Assembly: GCA_017527675.1 (NCBI GenBank)
Contig: JAFXPU010000024.1
Coordinates: 62,001 to 126,000 of the forward strand
Source: Bacilli bacterium
GTDB taxonomy: Bacteria; Bacillota_I; Bacilli_A; RF39; UBA660
Direction: 5' to 3'
Length of the DNA stretch: 64,000 nucleotides
Every line of letters starts with the position of its first letter. Position 1 is the stretch's first letter. Under the pieces are notes generated by a model. That model made no database searches. It was not told where the DNA came from and saw only the letters and a program-made list of their open reading frames with translations. Shown here piece by piece: positions 8,318-15,289 of the stretch. A program made the translations under genes and the position numbers.

Positions 8318-8872
8318 ATGAAAAAGTTTAATGCTAAAATAGTAATATTGGCTATTTTATTAGTTAGTTTTACTTTAGTTATTTTCGATGTCCCACAAAG
8401 TATAAGTAGATATGTATCTGGGAAAAATGGATCAAAAAATCTTGATGTTGCTAAATTTCAACCAAAATTAAATGGAAGTACAAATCTTTCTCAATCAATT
8501 GATTTAGCAGATACAATAACAACTAATAATTATTCTGATGACCTTGTGGCACCTGGAACAAATGGAGATATTGTATTAACTTTAGATTTTTCTGATGTTG
8601 ATGTATCTACTGATTATGTAATAAGTGTTGGTACAACTGATTTACCAACTAATTTGAGTTTATATTCTGATTCATCATACACAACGGCATTTTCAACAAT
8701 AAATGGAACATATACAATCGGAAGTTCTACAACACATACACAACATATTTATTGGAAATGGGATTATTTAACTGATTCAGCAAGTAATACAAATGATAAT
8801 CTCTATATGAATCATAATTTGTCAGTACCTGTTAATGTTACTGCATCACAGAAAGTAGGTGCAGGTAATTAA
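8318..8872 (+). CDS. SipW-dependent secreted protein, TasA-like
   Basis: A 184-residue protein with a hydrophobic segment at about 7-24 and the sequence SISRYVSGKNG at the expected cleavage region. The mature part is Thr/Ser/Asn/Asp-rich, with a Trp-Lys-Trp motif near 150 and a closing NLSVPVNVTASQKVGAG strand. That end closely parallels the end of the first operon gene. I chose the third ATG, 8 bases after GGGAAG. The stop overlaps the next ATG as TAATG. It is probably a minor fibre subunit. Confidence 0.7.
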   Translation: MKKFNAKIVILAILLVSFTLVIFDVPQSISRYVSGKNGSKNLDVAKFQPKLNGSTNLSQSIDLADTITTNNYSDDLVAPGTNGDIVLTLDFSDVDVSTDYVISVGTTDLPTNLSLYSDSSYTTAFSTINGTYTIGSSTTHTQHIYWKWDYLTDSASNTNDNLYMNHNLSVPVNVTASQKVGAGN

Positions 8873-9354
8873 TGAAAAAAATTAAAATATTTGTTTTAAG
8901 TTTTATTTTGGTAGCATTTGTATTTATAAGTTATATTCCAGATAAAACTTTTTCTAGGTATACAAAGAATGGTAGTGTTAATATAACTACTACCTCAGCT
9001 GATATGATATGTGATGCAACAATTGATAATCCAGGTACTTATATATCAAATGATGGATGGGCTTATTTTAAAGTTACTATTAAAAATTATAATACAAGCG
9101 GAGATATAACCGAAGTACCTATTCAATATAATCTAACTGTGTCAAATCAAACTGGTTCTTCTGCCGTATATAGATATTTGGATGCCTCTGGTAATTCAAA
9201 TAACTTTGAAAGCACTTTTACTACAAGAAATTATGCATTCACAACTGGAACTCAGCAAAGCCAAGTAATTAATGTTGAAGTAAAGACTGATTCAATGACA
9301 AGTGAAAATGTCGACTTTAAAGTAGACTTGAATTGCTTTCAGGTACAAAAGTAG
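8872..9354 (+). CDS. Small secreted protein with SipW-type signal
   Basis: 160 residues. A signal-anchor segment spans about 5-21, then FSRYTKNGS. A beta-rich mature domain has Cys near residues 46 and 155, which could form one disulfide. It resembles the other operon products at the signal but has a different core. It starts inside the stop of the preceding gene, so translation is coupled. It may be a pilin-like or assembly subunit. The exact role is unknown. Confidence 0.6.
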   Translation: MKKIKIFVLSFILVAFVFISYIPDKTFSRYTKNGSVNITTTSADMICDATIDNPGTYISNDGWAYFKVTIKNYNTSGDITEVPIQYNLTVSNQTGSSAVYRYLDASGNSNNFESTFTTRNYAFTTGTQQSQVINVEVKTDSMTSENVDFKVDLNCFQVQK

Positions 9355-9365
9355 GGGTGATTTAA

Positions 9366-11519
9366 ATGAAAAAGAAAAAGAAAATTTTAATTCTCGTTAT
9401 AATGTTAAGTTTATTATCACTTACTGCTATAACTACATATTCAAGATATGCAAAGACAGTTACTAAAACTGGAACTATTGCAACTGCTGATGTTGGATAT
9501 TGCCAAATTAATGGAATAACATCTTTTAAGGAATGTCTGATAAGAAATGATAGTCAACAATCACTTTCTTTAGCTTTAAATACAATTGATACAAGAACCA
9601 GTTTACTTAATTTGAATAACATAGAACCAGTTAATGCTTATGTTCCTAAAACAACATATACTAATGTAACAAACAAAACAAATACAACTGCTATGACTTA
9701 TACTAATGCTAATAGATTTACATATGTTGTTGAAAATAAATTAATTACTGAATTTGATGTTGATGATGCAGATATAACTAAAATAACATTTAATCCAACA
9801 ACTGGTTATTATACATATACAGGTTCTACAACAGGTAGTATGAATGACCTTATAACTACTGCTACTGACATGGAGAATGGTATATATAAATATACTTGTT
9901 TAAATACAACTACAAATGGTAATTGTACTTCTTTATTCTTGTTTACTGAAGAACCATATTTAATATCAGGCTATTATAGATTTAAACAAGGTTATACTTA
10001 TTCATTTACGGTTACTGGTACATCTACTTCTAATGCAGGTCTTTATAAAGGAGAAGACGATTATACAGTTGACTCAAATACATATACATATTTTTATCGT
10101 GGAGATGTAAATAATAACTGGGTTAAATTCGGTAATTATTTATGGAGAGTTGTTAGAATAAATGGTGATGGTTCAATAAGAATGATTTACTCTGGTCTTG
10201 CTAGTGGTTCTAGTCATACTGGAAGTAATGCTCAAATTAAAACTTCTGCATATGGAGATACTCAGTCATTTACTGCAACAACTACTGATTTATATGATTC
10301 AAGTCAAACTATTACAACGACTTATTCAAATGGTAGATATGGAAATACAAATGTTGGTTATATGTATAATCCTGCTAAAATAATTAGTGTTTATCCAAAT
10401 AAAACACCTGATAATACAACAGTTAATAGATTAAATTATTTTCCAACTTTTATAAACATATCAAATACAACTAACTATTATTTCTTCAAAAATTTTGATC
10501 CAAGTACAGATTGTTTTACAGGAAGTGATTCTGATGAGTCTGGTGCATGTACATTAAAATGTAGAAGCAAAGGAAATGATGGAGATAGTGGTATAGATTG
10601 CATTCAAAGTAATTGGAATACACTTGCTACTACATCAGGTAATTATAGTGATTCTGCTGCAGGTATTTATCCAGCATCAAATCCATCTCAATACATTTAT
10701 ACAAGTGATTATAAATATACTTGTTGGAGTTATGGAACTCCTGTTACAAAATCCAATGGAGATGGAACAACAAGTGTTTATATAACTTGTCCAGTTGTAT
10801 CTGAAATAGTTGGTACAGTAAAAAATCAACCTACTCAAGCTAAAGTAAAATATCATGGACTATTTTCAGCAGATGCAACAACTGCAAATACAAATGTAAA
10901 AGATAGTAAGATTAAATCTGAGGTTGATTCGTGGTATGCAACAAATATATTAAATGCTAATGATGGAAATGGAAATGCTTTAGAAGATTATTTATCTGAT
11001 GAAATATTCTGCAATGATAGATCCTCAACAAGTACAGATTTCCCATTAGTTAATGGTGGTTCTTATTTATATGGTCCATATAGTAGAAATACTGCTGCAA
11101 ATAGAGTTCCAAGTTTTCGATGTCCAAATAAGAGTAATGATGCATTTACTTTAAAAACTTCAGGAGGAGTAAGTAGTGTAACTGCAAGTGGAGATGGTAA
11201 TAATAAACTTACTTATCCAGTTGGTTTAATTACAATAGATGAAGCAGCTTATGCAGGTGGTAAAAATGGTTCTATGAACTATAAATATTACCTTTATACT
11301 GGGGCTTATTACTGGACAATGTCGCCGTCTCACTTCAATTCGAATCCTGCGAACGCGATCGTCTGGATCGTCCATTCCGCTGGCAACCTGTCTAATACTA
11401 ATTCGGCGACTGCGTACGGTGTCCGCCCAGTTGTCAATCTGAACTCTGATGTTCTGTATTCTGGTGGAACTGGAACGGAGTCGGATCCATATATAATTAC
11501 ACTACCTAATGGATCGTGA
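9366..11519 (+). CDS. DGR variable protein: large secreted protein with C-terminal C-type-lectin-like domain
   Basis: 717 residues. A SipW-type signal ends near TYSRYAKT (about residue 30). A Thr/Asn-rich region of about 200 residues follows. Then comes a long domain starting near WVKFGNYLWRVVRINGDGS (about 245) and ending GVRPVVNL, the closing strand of the formylglycine-generating-enzyme or C-type-lectin fold used by DGR targets. Residues 652-688 are encoded by the variable repeat. Eleven codons there differ from the template, and all are amino acid changes. The last 30 residues (GGTGTESDPYIITLPNG) complete the fold. Its place at the end of a SipW/TasA operon suggests display on the fibre as a binding tip. 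Confidence 0.93.
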   Translation: MKKKKKILILVIMLSLLSLTAITTYSRYAKTVTKTGTIATADVGYCQINGITSFKECLIRNDSQQSLSLALNTIDTRTSLLNLNNIEPVNAYVPKTTYTNVTNKTNTTAMTYTNANRFTYVVENKLITEFDVDDADITKITFNPTTGYYTYTGSTTGSMNDLITTATDMENGIYKYTCLNTTTNGNCTSLFLFTEEPYLISGYYRFKQGYTYSFTVTGTSTSNAGLYKGEDDYTVDSNTYTYFYRGDVNNNWVKFGNYLWRVVRINGDGSIRMIYSGLASGSSHTGSNAQIKTSAYGDTQSFTATTTDLYDSSQTITTTYSNGRYGNTNVGYMYNPAKIISVYPNKTPDNTTVNRLNYFPTFINISNTTNYYFFKNFDPSTDCFTGSDSDESGACTLKCRSKGNDGDSGIDCIQSNWNTLATTSGNYSDSAAGIYPASNPSQYIYTSDYKYTCWSYGTPVTKSNGDGTTSVYITCPVVSEIVGTVKNQPTQAKVKYHGLFSADATTANTNVKDSKIKSEVDSWYATNILNANDGNGNALEDYLSDEIFCNDRSSTSTDFPLVNGGSYLYGPYSRNTAANRVPSFRCPNKSNDAFTLKTSGGVSSVTASGDGNNKLTYPVGLITIDEAAYAGGKNGSMNYKYYLYTGAYYWTMSPSHFNSNPANAIVWIVHSAGNLSNTNSATAYGVRPVVNLNSDVLYSGGTGTESDPYIITLPNGS
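11320..11430 (+). repeat. DGR variable repeat (VR)
   Basis: 111 bp within the 3' end of the 717-residue gene, aligned without gaps to 11622-11732. The two differ at 13 positions. At each of them the template has A and this copy has C, T or G. No other base differs. It ends in the GC-rich stretch GTGTCCGCCCAG, the place where the initiation-of-homing sequence is expected. Confidence 0.97.
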
Positions 11520-11523
11520 TAAT

Positions 11524-11553
11524 CGTGTGGTAATGACTCTTCATTACCACACG
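11524..11553 (+). promoter_or_regulatory. Perfect 13-bp hairpin downstream of the VR
   Basis: CGTGTGGTAATGA pairs with TCATTACCACACG around the 4-base loop CTCT, five bases after the target-gene stop. There is no T-run, so it is a weak terminator candidate. In the Bordetella phage DGR a hairpin or cruciform just downstream of VR is needed for retrohoming. This one lies 93 bases from the VR end and may have the same role. Confidence 0.6.
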
Positions 11554-11621
11554 CAAAATTAATTTTGGGATATATAAGATATATATCTTGGTTGATCTGA
11601 TATAAATTGCAGTGTGCCGTG

Positions 11622-11732
11622 TGTCGCCGTATAACTTCAATTCGAATAATGCGAACGCGAACGTCTGGAACGTCAATTCCACTGGCAACCTGAATAATAA
11701 TAATTCGGCGAATGCGAACGGTGTCCGCCCAG
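11622..11732 (+). repeat. DGR template repeat (TR)
   Basis: 111 bp, same orientation as VR. Read in the target frame it is rich in AAY codons at the variable positions, and one further A-containing codon, TAT, is changed too. AAY codons let adenine mutagenesis reach many amino acids without stops. About 33 of 111 bases are A and 13 of these are changed in the present VR. It is GC-rich compared with the DNA around it. Confidence 0.97.
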
Positions 11733-11951
11733 ATTCCTACTACAAATTAGTAATATAGTACTAACTAACCGAGATTTATAGGGCTAAGGCTCGTAAACAG
11801 AGGAAGTAATAATACTTTTAGCAGGTATTATGGTCTATAGATTGATAGATTGGAAACAAGATTGACCATGAAATAATTTTATTTCTAAATATATAATACT
11901 AGACGAAGTTAGACAATAAAGAAATATTTTTTAACTTCTATTGCTGTATTG

Positions 11952-11985
11952 AGCAGGAGAAGAAATTCTCCTGCTATATTTTTGT
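11952..11985 (+). terminator. Hairpin with GAAA tetraloop at the end of the template RNA
   Basis: AGCAGGAGAA pairs perfectly with TTCTCCTGCT around GAAA and is followed by ATATTTTTG. It could end the template RNA or limit read-through into the accessory genes, whose ribosome-binding site follows directly. Confidence 0.7.
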
Positions 11986-11998
11986 AAAGGAGGAGATT

Positions 11999-12400
11999 AT
12001 GAAAGAAAAATATGAAATACAAAAAAATGAAAATTTGCAAAGTATTATATTAATTAAATCTGGTAATTTCTATGCCACGATTAATGATGATTCATTTATT
12101 ATGAAGAAATTATTTAACTATCAAATTATCAAAGGGAAGGTGGGATTTCCATTAAATGCTATTGATAAAGTTAAAAGTAGGTTGAATGATTTAAGGGTAA
12201 ATTATCTAATCTATAATAGTGAAGATGATATTGATAAACAAGTATTTGATGATAACACCTACAATGCAATATTAAATGAATATAAAAAGCAAGAATATAA
12301 AGATAATATGAAAAAATTATTGTTTGATAGAATAGAGTACTTGATAAATGATAATTCAGATAATTATGATAAGATAAGGAAGTTTGTGGATGAACTCTAA
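11999..12400 (+). CDS. MutS domain I-like DGR accessory protein (MSL-type)
   Basis: 133 residues. The first 80 follow the pattern of the mismatch-recognition domain I of MutS: IKSGNFYATINDDSF matches the GxFYexFxxDA segment. VGFPLNAIDKVKSRLNDL matches the GVPxxxxxxyxxxL segment. The Glu of the MutS Phe-x-Glu motif is replaced by Ala, so base-mismatch reading as in MutS is unlikely to be intact. The C-terminal 50 residues are charged and helical. Small MutS-like genes are known near some DGR reverse transcriptases. It has a strong AAAGGAGG site and overlaps the next gene by 11 bases. Confidence 0.72.
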   Translation: MKEKYEIQKNENLQSIILIKSGNFYATINDDSFIMKKLFNYQIIKGKVGFPLNAIDKVKSRLNDLRVNYLIYNSEDDIDKQVFDDNTYNAILNEYKKQEYKDNMKKLLFDRIEYLINDNSDNYDKIRKFVDEL

Positions 12401-12740
12401 TTTTTTCTTACTAAATAAATGTTATCAAACAATAGAATATTATAATAAAAGACTTATTAATTATCCAAAGCGTGAAATGTTATTAAAGCAAAATATTGAA
12501 AAGACTTATTATGAAATGATAGAGTGCTTATTTTCTTTTAATATAAATAATAGTGAAAGAATTAAACAAAAATATTTAAAGGATTTTTTAGTTAAAGTAT
12601 CTATGCTTGATTTTTATACAAGAATTAGTAATTTAAAAAAAGTTATTAGTAAAAGACAGTTTGAAGTCATTGGAAATAGAATTACTGAACTTCGTAAAAT
12701 GGCTTATGGATTAATCAAAAATGAAAAAGTCGAGGATTAA
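12390..12740 (+). CDS. avd: Avd-type DGR accessory protein (four-helix bundle)
   Basis: 116 residues, all helical by pattern and basic, the size of the Bordetella Avd. The C-terminal helix reads ITELRKMAYGLIKN, similar to the RxxxxGW-type end of four-helix Avd proteins. Avd forms a pentameric barrel that binds the reverse transcriptase and the template RNA. The ATG at 12390 follows AAGGAAG at good spacing. It lies between the MutS-like gene (11-base overlap) and the reverse transcriptase (20-base overlap). This is the expected place for avd. Confidence 0.82.
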   Translation: MNSNFFLLNKCYQTIEYYNKRLINYPKREMLLKQNIEKTYYEMIECLFSFNINNSERIKQKYLKDFLVKVSMLDFYTRISNLKKVISKRQFEVIGNRITELRKMAYGLIKNEKVED

Positions 12741-13854
12741 CTTATTCAATTATGATAATTTATTAGATATTTATAAATTACTAGATATCTATAATAGAAT
12801 TAAAAGTAATTGTAAGCATAAAGATAAAATATTTAAGTTTGAAATGTTTCAATCATCCTATATAACTGAAGTGCTTGGTGTATTAAGAAGTAGGAAATAT
12901 AACCATGGTAAATATAACATTTTTATAATATTAGAACCAAAAAGTAGAATAATAATGAGTGAAAATATGGGAGATAAAATAATTAATCACTTATTAAGTC
13001 ATTATGTTTTGTTTCCATTAATCGAACCTATGTTAATTGATGCTAATGTGGCAACTAGAACTGATAAGGGAACAAAAGCGGGTATTTATTACATGAAAAA
13101 GTATATTAATTCAATGAAACAAAAACATAATAAATTTTATGTCTTGAAATGTGATGTATCAAAATTTTTTTATCAAATAGACCATGAAATATTATTAGAA
13201 AAATTGAAAGGTATCATAGTAGATGAAGATATATATAATTTAACTGAAGAAATTATAAATAGTACAAATTATTCATATTTAGGAGAAACTATAAAAGATT
13301 TGATTTCAAAAAGAAAAGAATATATTAGTAAGTTAAAAATATCGGAAAATGAAAAAAAGCTAAAATATGAAGAGTTAGATAGAATACCTCTATATGATTT
13401 TAATAAAGGATTACCGATTGGAAATATGTCCTCACAAATATTTGCAATTTTTTATTTAAATGACTTGGATCATTATATAAAAGAAAAACTGAAAATAAAG
13501 TGTTACATAAGGTATATGGATGATCTAATTTTAATACATGAAGATAAAGAGTATTTAAAATATTGTTTAGAAGAAATTGATAAGAAAATTGAAGAAGTTA
13601 GATTATCATTAAATTCTAAAACACAAATAACCGAAATACATGATGGTGTTAGTTTTTTAGGATATAAATTTATTTTAAAAAATAATAGATTAAATATGCT
13701 AATTAGTTCTAAGGCTAAAAGAAGGATGAATAGAAAACTAAAAACAATAAAAAGAAAAGAGAGAACGGAGTTCTTAAGAAGAAGATATAATGGTTATTTA
13801 GCTTATGGAGATACTAGAGGATTTATGCATAGTAAATCTTGGAAAAAATTTTAG
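12721..13854 (+). CDS. DGR reverse transcriptase
   Basis: 377 residues. Motif A is VLKCDVSKFFYQIDHEIL. The group-specific box GLPIGNMSSQIFAIFYLNDLD has the GLPIGNxxSQ form of DGR enzymes. The catalytic YMDD box is IRYMDDLILI. The thumb-side segment GVSFLGYKFILKNNRLN is also present. There is no maturase or endonuclease domain, as is normal for DGR enzymes. It copies the template RNA with adenine misincorporation and feeds the cDNA into the variable repeat. It starts within the end of avd without a clear ribosome-binding site, so translation is probably coupled. Confidence 0.97.
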   Translation: MKKSRINLFNYDNLLDIYKLLDIYNRIKSNCKHKDKIFKFEMFQSSYITEVLGVLRSRKYNHGKYNIFIILEPKSRIIMSENMGDKIINHLLSHYVLFPLIEPMLIDANVATRTDKGTKAGIYYMKKYINSMKQKHNKFYVLKCDVSKFFYQIDHEILLEKLKGIIVDEDIYNLTEEIINSTNYSYLGETIKDLISKRKEYISKLKISENEKKLKYEELDRIPLYDFNKGLPIGNMSSQIFAIFYLNDLDHYIKEKLKIKCYIRYMDDLILIHEDKEYLKYCLEEIDKKIEEVRLSLNSKTQITEIHDGVSFLGYKFILKNNRLNMLISSKAKRRMNRKLKTIKRKERTEFLRRRYNGYLAYGDTRGFMHSKSWKKF

Positions 13855-13884
13855 AATAAGAAATATTCTATTTTATTTAATATT

Positions 13885-13917
13885 TTTGCCCCACAATACC
13901 GATATTTGTGATATAAT
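13885..13917 (+). promoter_or_regulatory. Operator and promoter-like sequence downstream of the reverse transcriptase
   Basis: TTTGCCCCACAATACC (13885-13900) is repeated with one mismatch at 14452-14467, upstream of the regulator gene. A TATAAT lies at 13912-13917. A transcript from here would run into the 3' end of the regulator gene with no open frame of note. It may be a left-over from a lost gene or a site for the regulator. Confidence 0.45.
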
Positions 13918-13956
13918 AATTTTGGAGATTATATAAAGAAGGTGTTTAATATAAAA

Positions 13957-13979
13957 AAAGACTTAATTAATAAGTCTTT
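13957..13979 (-). terminator. Terminator of the first HTH regulator gene
   Basis: A 9-bp stem (AAAGACTTA with TAAGTCTTT) is followed on the minus strand by seven T. It overlaps the regulator stop codon. Confidence 0.75.
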
Positions 13980-14403
13980 ATGAAAGTAACGTATCAGCGG
14001 AAATATTATACTTGTTACATAATTGTAATAAGAAAGAAGTTTGTATTAATGTAATTCCATTTTCATATTCGGAAATGACTGATTGTGTGCATTGTAAGAA
14101 ATCAGCAATTTCTTCTTGTGATTCATTATTTTTAATACGTAGTTTCTTAAGTTTGTTACCAATTAATTGGCTATCAATCTTTAATTTGTTATTTGTTATT
14201 GATCTGTCATTATTTAAACCTAAAACGTAATCTAAAGAACGATTAGATAAATTACATAAATCTACTAAATGCGTTAAGGGAATAATTTTTTCACCAGTTT
14301 CCCATCTTGCATAAGTAGACTTAGAAATTTGTAATTCTTCCGCCAGTTCACGTTGTGACAGATTAAGCATTTCTCTAATGAGAGTTATTCTTTCATTTAT
14401 CAT
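13978..14403 (-). CDS. Tandem-HTH XRE-family regulator 1
   Basis: 141 residues with two XRE-type helix-turn-helix domains. The first (about 1-58) has LSQRELAEELQISKSTYARWE. The second (about 75-138) has ESQEEIADFLQCTQSVISEYE. Two HTH domains in one chain could bind an inverted repeat as a single protein. AGGTGG precedes the ATG at 14403. It is paralogous to the protein at 14697-15149. A copy of the TTTGCCCCACA repeat lies 50 bases upstream, which suggests autoregulation. It is probably the element's repressor for surface or DGR genes, by inference. Confidence 0.8.
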   Translation of the reverse strand: MINERITLIREMLNLSQRELAEELQISKSTYARWETGEKIIPLTHLVDLCNLSNRSLDYVLGLNNDRSITNNKLKIDSQLIGNKLKKLRIKNNESQEEIADFLQCTQSVISEYENGITLIQTSFLLQLCNKYNISADTLLS

Positions 14404-14451
14404 ATATTCCACCTAATTATATTATCTCAAAAAAACAAGTTTTTTTGTCTA

Positions 14452-14467
14452 TTTGCCCCACATTACC
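14452..14467 (+). promoter_or_regulatory. Putative operator upstream of regulator 1
   Basis: TTTGCCCCACATTACC is a near copy of 13885-13900 in the same orientation. The two sites bracket the regulator gene. Confidence 0.45.
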
Positions 14468-14561
14468 AATAAATAGCTATAAATAAATGGGTACATCTCG
14501 CAATATTAAATATAATACTAAATTTTAATAAAATAATCTATTTGGTGTAATAGGGTAAACA

Positions 14562-14650
14562 CAAAAAAATCGTCCCTGTACAAGCAGACGATTCTACTAC
14601 TCAACCAAGATACTGTTATGGTTGAATCAATTGATGCATTATCAACTGGC
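14562..14650 (-). ncRNA. Candidate small RNA between the two regulators
   Basis: The 293 bases between the two regulator genes hold a near-consensus promoter on the minus strand (14657-14685). About 55-80 bases later comes a 7-bp hairpin (AATCGTC with GACGATT) followed by seven T. A second hairpin (TCAACCA with TGGTTGA) lies between. The transcript would be about 90 bases with no start codon of note. It could regulate an element gene by pairing. It could also be only the 3' trailer of regulator 2. Confidence 0.45.
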
Positions 14651-14656
14651 AATTTA

Positions 14657-14685
14657 ATGATATCAGGATTGTCGAGAAATGTCAA
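14657..14685 (-). promoter_or_regulatory. Near-consensus promoter for the candidate small RNA
   Basis: On the minus strand TTGACA, exactly 17 bases, then TATCAT. This is the best -35 box in the element. It starts only a few bases after the stop of regulator 2. Confidence 0.65.
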
Positions 14686-14696
14686 TATTTGTTTGC

Positions 14697-15149
14697 TTAT
14701 TTTATCTTTGGATTAGTTTCAATCTTTCCACAGAGCCAATCCATTGATACGTTATAGTGCTTTGCAAATTCAACTAAAGGATAAGTACGAATTATAATTT
14801 TTCCATGTTCATACTTTGAATAATTAGATTGATCTACATTTATTGCGTTTGCTACGGCATTCTGAGTATCATTATTATTAATTCTAACTTCACGCATTCT
14901 TTCACCAATTTGTGTTAGATTAATTTCATTTTTCATATTCTTATAATTTGTAACTTCAGATATATCACATATATAATCTAAACTTATATTAAAGTGGTTA
15001 CAAAATTCATTTAATTTTTGAATAGATATTGGGTCAATTCCATTTTCCCAACCTGCATAGTTGGATCGACTTGTTTTTAAAATATCTGCCATTTGTTTTT
15101 GAGTAATTAAATAGTATGTTCTAATTTCCTTCATTTTTTCATATATCAT
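14697..15149 (-). CDS. Tandem-HTH XRE-family regulator 2
   Basis: 150 residues with two XRE HTH domains: ITQKQMADILKTSRSNYAGWE near residue 15 and DTQNAVANAINVDQSNYSKYE near residue 90. The layout is the same as in regulator 1, so the pair arose by duplication or repeated acquisition. The ATG at 15149 follows GAGGTG. The gene diverges from the promoter and palindromic operator at 15194-15235, which leads to the recombinase operon. It is therefore a good candidate repressor of excision and integration. Confidence 0.8.
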   Translation of the reverse strand: MIYEKMKEIRTYYLITQKQMADILKTSRSNYAGWENGIDPISIQKLNEFCNHFNISLDYICDISEVTNYKNMKNEINLTQIGERMREVRINNNDTQNAVANAINVDQSNYSKYEHGKIIIRTYPLVEFAKHYNVSMDWLCGKIETNPKIK

Positions 15150-15193
15150 GGTACACCTCACTAATATAATTTTCTCAAAAAATCTATAAATAT

Positions 15194-15235
15194 TAAAAAA
15201 ATGTCGGGTATATACCTAAAATGTGTTATAATTTT
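15194..15235 (+). repeat. 42-bp direct repeat, right copy: promoter of the recombinase operon
   Basis: It is a near-identical copy of 4747-4788. It contains the perfect palindrome GGTATATACC (15207-15216) and TATAAT at 15227-15232. There is no good -35 box, so it may depend on an activator. It is divergent from regulator 2, a classic position for an operator. Confidence 0.8.
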
Positions 15236-15289
15236 TAAAAGGAGGTCAATATACATAATTTTAATTTAAAACATTGTTTACACATACTA

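Larger units (their letters stand above)
11580..11985 (+). ncRNA. DGR template RNA (template repeat plus 3' spacer)
   Basis: The stretch from the target gene to the first accessory gene has no credible coding frame. It contains the template repeat at 11622-11732. After it come about 220 bases with possible pairings, for example ATGGTC at 11830-11835 with GACCAT at 11864-11869. It ends in a strong hairpin. In studied DGRs the RNA downstream of TR is needed to prime cDNA synthesis. The ends given here are estimates. Confidence 0.7.

Noticed and set aside
10198-10383. Short frame inside the variable-protein gene
   Set aside because: It is a shadow frame of a strong coding region, with no ribosome-binding site.
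13924-13980. Short peptide after the orphan promoter
   Set aside because: Only about 12 codons from a GTG, overlapping the terminator of the regulator gene.
14618-14716. 32-residue toxin-like peptide opposite the small-RNA candidate
   Set aside because: No ribosome-binding site and no clear membrane span with the charged ends seen in type I toxins. It is kept only as an alternative.
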